Source: Deltaproteobacteria bacterium (GTDB lineage Bacteria; Desulfobacterota; Binatia; UBA9968). Taken from it: 33,260 bases of DNA. Of the stretch, positions 31,167 through 33,260 are shown piece after piece. A program made the translations under genes and the position numbers. Within the stretch, counting starts at the first letter, position 1; the number at the start of each line of letters is the position of its first letter. The stretch lies in NCBI GenBank assembly GCA_023250495.1, contig JAHFAP010000010.1, positions 1-33,260 on the forward strand, given 5' to 3'. The notes beneath the pieces were generated by a model. That model did not search any database. It worked only from the letters and a program-made list of their open reading frames with translations, and had not been told where the DNA came from.

Positions 31167-32010
31167 GGTTTAGAAAATATTCAATGTTTCTTTTGACCAT
31201 CCACGTTTTTCCTAGATGGGTATAGTCACCGCTTTTCATGTGGGATTCGATCTCGGCTGCGCTCTTCCCGCCTGACCTTATTTCCATAAGCCGGCGGTGA
31301 AAATCTTCCAAATAATTGCGAAATTGTAAAAATGCCGCTTTGTACAATGCATTTCCCTTGACAACGGGTCCGTGTCCGGGGACAACGTGAGCAAAGTTTT
31401 CCCTCAGTAAAATATCGATGCTTTGGATCCAGTTTGCGATGTTGCCGTAAATGGTGACTGGATGAACTTCCGTGTATAACAGGTCCCCGGCAAACAATAT
31501 CTCCTGTTTATCCAGGATCGCGATAGCGTCGCCCCTGCTGTGACTTTTCCCCCGGTAAGCCGAGTAAACAAGGCGAATGCCAAATCCTGGCAGATGTAGG
31601 GTGGTTGCCTGGCTAAAAGAGATGTGCGGCATCCCCATCTTCAAGTCCGGAAAACGATTCTTGAGCTCGGGCGCGCGACCGGCCATTTCAGCAAACTTAG
31701 CCTCTCCGTCTTCTTTTAATGCCTGCCAGCAGCCCTCGCTACCGATCACGATGGCCCCATTCCTTGCGAAATAATCATTGGCGGAGCTGTGATCGAAATT
31801 TTCATGGGTGTTAAAAAGATAACGGACTGTAGTGCAACCGGTTTCCTTTAAGGCGGCTTCTATTTCGTCCATTCTCCGTATGTCGGCATCGATAAGAAGG
31901 GCGGAGCCATCCTCCCCTTTTACAATCCCAAAATTGGTTGCGCCTTCAGGTCCGACAACGGCAAAAATGGATTCGTGTAACTGGTAGATATTAGCAACAC
32001 TCTTCTCCAT
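31156..32010 (-). CDS. MBL-fold metallo-hydrolase with Asn in the metal motif
   Basis: A 284-residue metallo-beta-lactamase-fold protein. The metal motif reads NTHENFDHSS with His69, Asn71, Asp73 and His74, so the second His of HxHxDH is Asn. The other positions are intact: His157 in KSHSRGD, Asp176 in LFAGDLLYT and His213 in PGHGPV. One of the two metal sites is probably weakened. The architecture recalls glyoxalase II-like and quinoprotein-relay MBL proteins. The ATG at 32010 has GGAGTAGG at good spacing. No signal peptide. It lies between a crotonase and a receptor gene, a position compatible with hydrolysing an ester, lactone or thioester in the same pathway. Confidence 0.87.
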   Translation of the reverse strand: MEKSVANIYQLHESIFAVVGPEGATNFGIVKGEDGSALLIDADIRRMDEIEAALKETGCTTVRYLFNTHENFDHSSANDYFARNGAIVIGSEGCWQALKEDGEAKFAEMAGRAPELKNRFPDLKMGMPHISFSQATTLHLPGFGIRLVYSAYRGKSHSRGDAIAILDKQEILFAGDLLYTEVHPVTIYGNIANWIQSIDILLRENFAHVVPGHGPVVKGNALYKAAFLQFRNYLEDFHRRLMEIRSGGKSAAEIESHMKSGDYTHLGKTWMVKRNIEYFLNHAQ

Positions 32011-32101
32011 TCACCCTACTCCGTGACCATAAAATAAAACTTGCTGTAGCGTGCGCAGACAAAAGGCCCGCGCACTAACCGTCAGCCGCCGTTTCGACAA
32101 A

Positions 32102-32926
32102 TTATCTTTCCTTCTTTTTGTCCTCCCTTTCTTGATAAGAGAGACTTCCCCCGCCCTTCTGAGATTTCAGATACCCATTCACATCGCCCAACGGATCGGT
32201 ATAGGATCGCATTCGGTAACTGACCAGCTCGTCGATGCGCAAGGCCTTGCTAAACTCCACGTCTCTCTCCATATAAGCCGCGATTTTAGCGTGTTCCAGG
32301 GCAGTGGGATTTCTTGTCGCGATCTCTTTCGCAAGACCAAGAGCAGTATCCATCAGCGCTGCATCAGGGACGACCTCGCTTACCAAGCCGATTTTTTCAG
32401 CCTGATCCGCGGTCAAATTTCTCCCGGTAATTTGAATGTAAAAGGCCTTCTTCACCGGGATTCCAGTGTGGAAAAGAGTTGAGGTCGCGGTTTGACCGAA
32501 GCTTCCCCGGATAATCTCAGGCATGCCGAACTTCGCCGACTGGGCGGCAATGGCCAGGTCATGGCCGTTCAACAGAGCGAGGCCGCCGCCGAGGCAATAG
32601 CCGTTGACCGCGGCAAGGGTGACCTGCGGCATGAGACGGAGCACATTGATGATTTTTTGCACCGTACTTTCTTCGTACCACCTTCTTCTTCGAGTCCACG
32701 ACTCCCGAAGATCGTAAAGGTCCAAGCCGGAAGAATACGAATTTCCTGAACCGGTAGTCACAACGCACCGGATATGGTCGCTTTCCCGTATCTCCTCAAG
32801 GGCATCAAGGATCTGCTGTAGAAGGTCTTTACTCAGGGCGTTTCTCTTTTCCGGCCGATTCAAAGTAAGAACAGCGACGCCGTCCTGTTCCATCAACTTT
32901 TTTTCCAGCACCTTTTTATTTGCCAA
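32102..32926 (-). CDS. enoyl-CoA hydratase/isomerase (crotonase) family protein, one catalytic Glu missing
   Basis: A 274-residue crotonase-fold enzyme, first gene of the minus-strand run. Landmarks are LNRPEKRNAL (22-31), the oxyanion-hole segments SYSSGLDL (63-70) and AVNGYCLGGGLAL (106-118), and FGMPEIIRGSFG (133-144). The Glu137 position corresponds to Glu164 of rat hydratase, but the second catalytic Glu (Glu144 in rat) aligns with Ala117. A classical hydratase mechanism is therefore unlikely, and isomerase, hydrolase or lyase chemistry is more plausible. It starts with TTG at 32926 behind an excellent AAGGAGAGGAG. An internal ATG 11 codons later is less well placed. The C-terminal tail is unusually basic (REDKKKER). 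Confidence 0.88.
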   Translation of the reverse strand: MANKKVLEKKLMEQDGVAVLTLNRPEKRNALSKDLLQQILDALEEIRESDHIRCVVTTGSGNSYSSGLDLYDLRESWTRRRRWYEESTVQKIINVLRLMPQVTLAAVNGYCLGGGLALLNGHDLAIAAQSAKFGMPEIIRGSFGQTATSTLFHTGIPVKKAFYIQITGRNLTADQAEKIGLVSEVVPDAALMDTALGLAKEIATRNPTALEHAKIAAYMERDVEFSKALRIDELVSYRMRSYTDPLGDVNGYLKSQKGGGSLSYQEREDKKKER

Positions 32927-33008
32927 CTTCTCCTCTCCTTCTCTACGCGTTCTCGAGAAACATCTTTAAGTACGGAGCATTTCTGAACCAGCACTGTTGC
33001 TCGGTACG

Positions 33009-33050
33009 GGATTAACACCCTGGACCGCCTTTGTCAATTTTTAAGGCGGT
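33009..33050 (-). promoter_or_regulatory. candidate operator and promoter of the minus-strand operon
   Basis: ACCGCCTT (33024-33031) and AAGGCGGT (33043-33050) form a perfect 8-bp inverted repeat. Its 11-nt spacer contains a perfect -35 hexamer TTGACA on the minus strand (33037-33032). The -10 at 17 nt (TAATCC, 33014-33009) is poor. It lies about 85-125 nt upstream of the crotonase start. The same dyad could instead be a terminator for transcripts entering from the right. Confidence 0.4.
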
Positions 33051-33171
33051 TATTACCTTGCTGTGAGTTTTTGGTGGTAGCACTGGTGAGAGCTGGATAG
33101 TGGAAAATAGGGGAAAAGAGCGGAAACGGGAAGCAAGAGAAGATTGCGATAGCTCTTTGATCTCTCGCCGC

Positions 33172-33193
33172 TTTTCTGCAAAAATGCAGAAAA
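33172..33193. repeat. perfect 9-bp hairpin
   Basis: TTTTCTGCA and TGCAGAAAA flank an AAAA loop, with TCTCG/CGAGA further out. It lies in the 334-nt gap right of the crotonase gene, which holds no ORF of note. The remaining part of the gap shows only purine-rich GGGAAAAGAGCGG sequence. Confidence 0.45.
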
Positions 33194-33231
33194 TTCGAGA
33201 ATCAGCCTAGGGCCAATCGCACTCTAGAGGT

Positions 33232-33260
33232 CGGGGGTTCGAATCCCCTCGGCTCCACCA
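33232..33260 (+). repeat. duplicate of the tRNA-Ala 3' end (T arm, acceptor and CCA), window edge
   Basis: The last 29 nt (CGGGGGTTCGAATCCCC, then TCGGCTCCACCA) match 2052-2080 of tRNA-Ala with one difference (A at 33243 for C at 2063). Upstream sequence lacks a D arm and a matching acceptor 5' strand, so no whole tRNA is present. It could be an attachment-site copy of an integrated element, or a repeat at which the assembly stopped. Confidence 0.6.

Noticed and set aside
33185..33260. Complete second tRNA gene at the right edge
   Set aside because: No acceptor 5' strand, D arm or paired anticodon stem can be formed. Only the T arm and acceptor 3' half are present.
1..33260. CRISPR array, rRNA genes, phage genes or an integrase
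   Set aside because: No spaced repeats, rRNA-like sequence or recombinase motifs were seen. The only mobility gene is the IS transposase.

Overview
The window looks like a chromosomal piece of an uncultured soil or sediment bacterium. The wide spread of solute-binding receptors, Rieske oxygenases and family III CoA-transferases recalls Binatota, Rokubacteria/NC10 or Tectomicrobia, but that is an impression from gene content and the phylum cannot be fixed from the sequence. The left edge cuts through a gene, and the right edge stops exactly at the CCA of a tRNA-like 3' fragment, so the window may be a whole contig or a stretch bounded by a tRNA-derived repeat.

Layout. 1-2080: core genes, namely a partial metallo-beta-lactamase-fold (MBL) protein, a DksA-type RNA polymerase regulator, galU and tRNA-Ala(CGC). 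2081-6487: an accessory zone beside the tRNA, with two solute-binding-type proteins, a HigA antitoxin and an MqsA/YgiT-type zinc finger that both lack toxin partners, and an AAA/DUF4143 ATPase. 6538-11479: a terminator, a membrane protein, a c-type cytochrome plus molybdenum sulfite-oxidase-like enzyme, a coupled receptor, an ornithine-cyclodeaminase-family dehydrogenase and a small secreted ORF. 11589-20629 (+ strand): an iron/family-1-type receptor, an insertion sequence of about 1.08 kb, a Rieske oxygenase, a Gfo/Idh/MocA dehydrogenase, a second receptor of the same family, a bicupin protein and a double-length ABC permease. 20642-23085: an isocitrate-lyase/PEP-mutase-family enzyme on the minus strand, then a patch holding the 3' stump of an alpha/beta hydrolase and a complete tartrate/D-malate dehydrogenase with very high third-position GC. 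32926-23086 (- strand): one long gene run, in order crotonase, MBL-fold hydrolase, receptor, fused double CaiB/BaiF CoA-transferase, 4,5-dihydroxyphthalate-decarboxylase-like protein, Rieske oxygenase and two tandem family-1 receptors.

How it may work together. Two convergent gene runs each pair a phthalate-dioxygenase-type Rieske protein with family-1 receptors. Between them they carry relatives of the three steps that turn phthalate into protocatechuate in Gram-negative bacteria: Rieske oxygenase, Gfo/Idh/MocA dihydrodiol dehydrogenase and Pht5-type decarboxylase. CoA-transferase, crotonase and hydrolase genes could continue the breakdown. The substrate is unknown, and no oxygenase reductase or ABC ATPase is present. 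Eight receptor-like proteins face a single permease, which is the most striking feature of the content. Signs of turnover are an IS with target duplication inside a palindromic repeat, gene stumps, orphan antitoxins and a duplicated tRNA 3' end.
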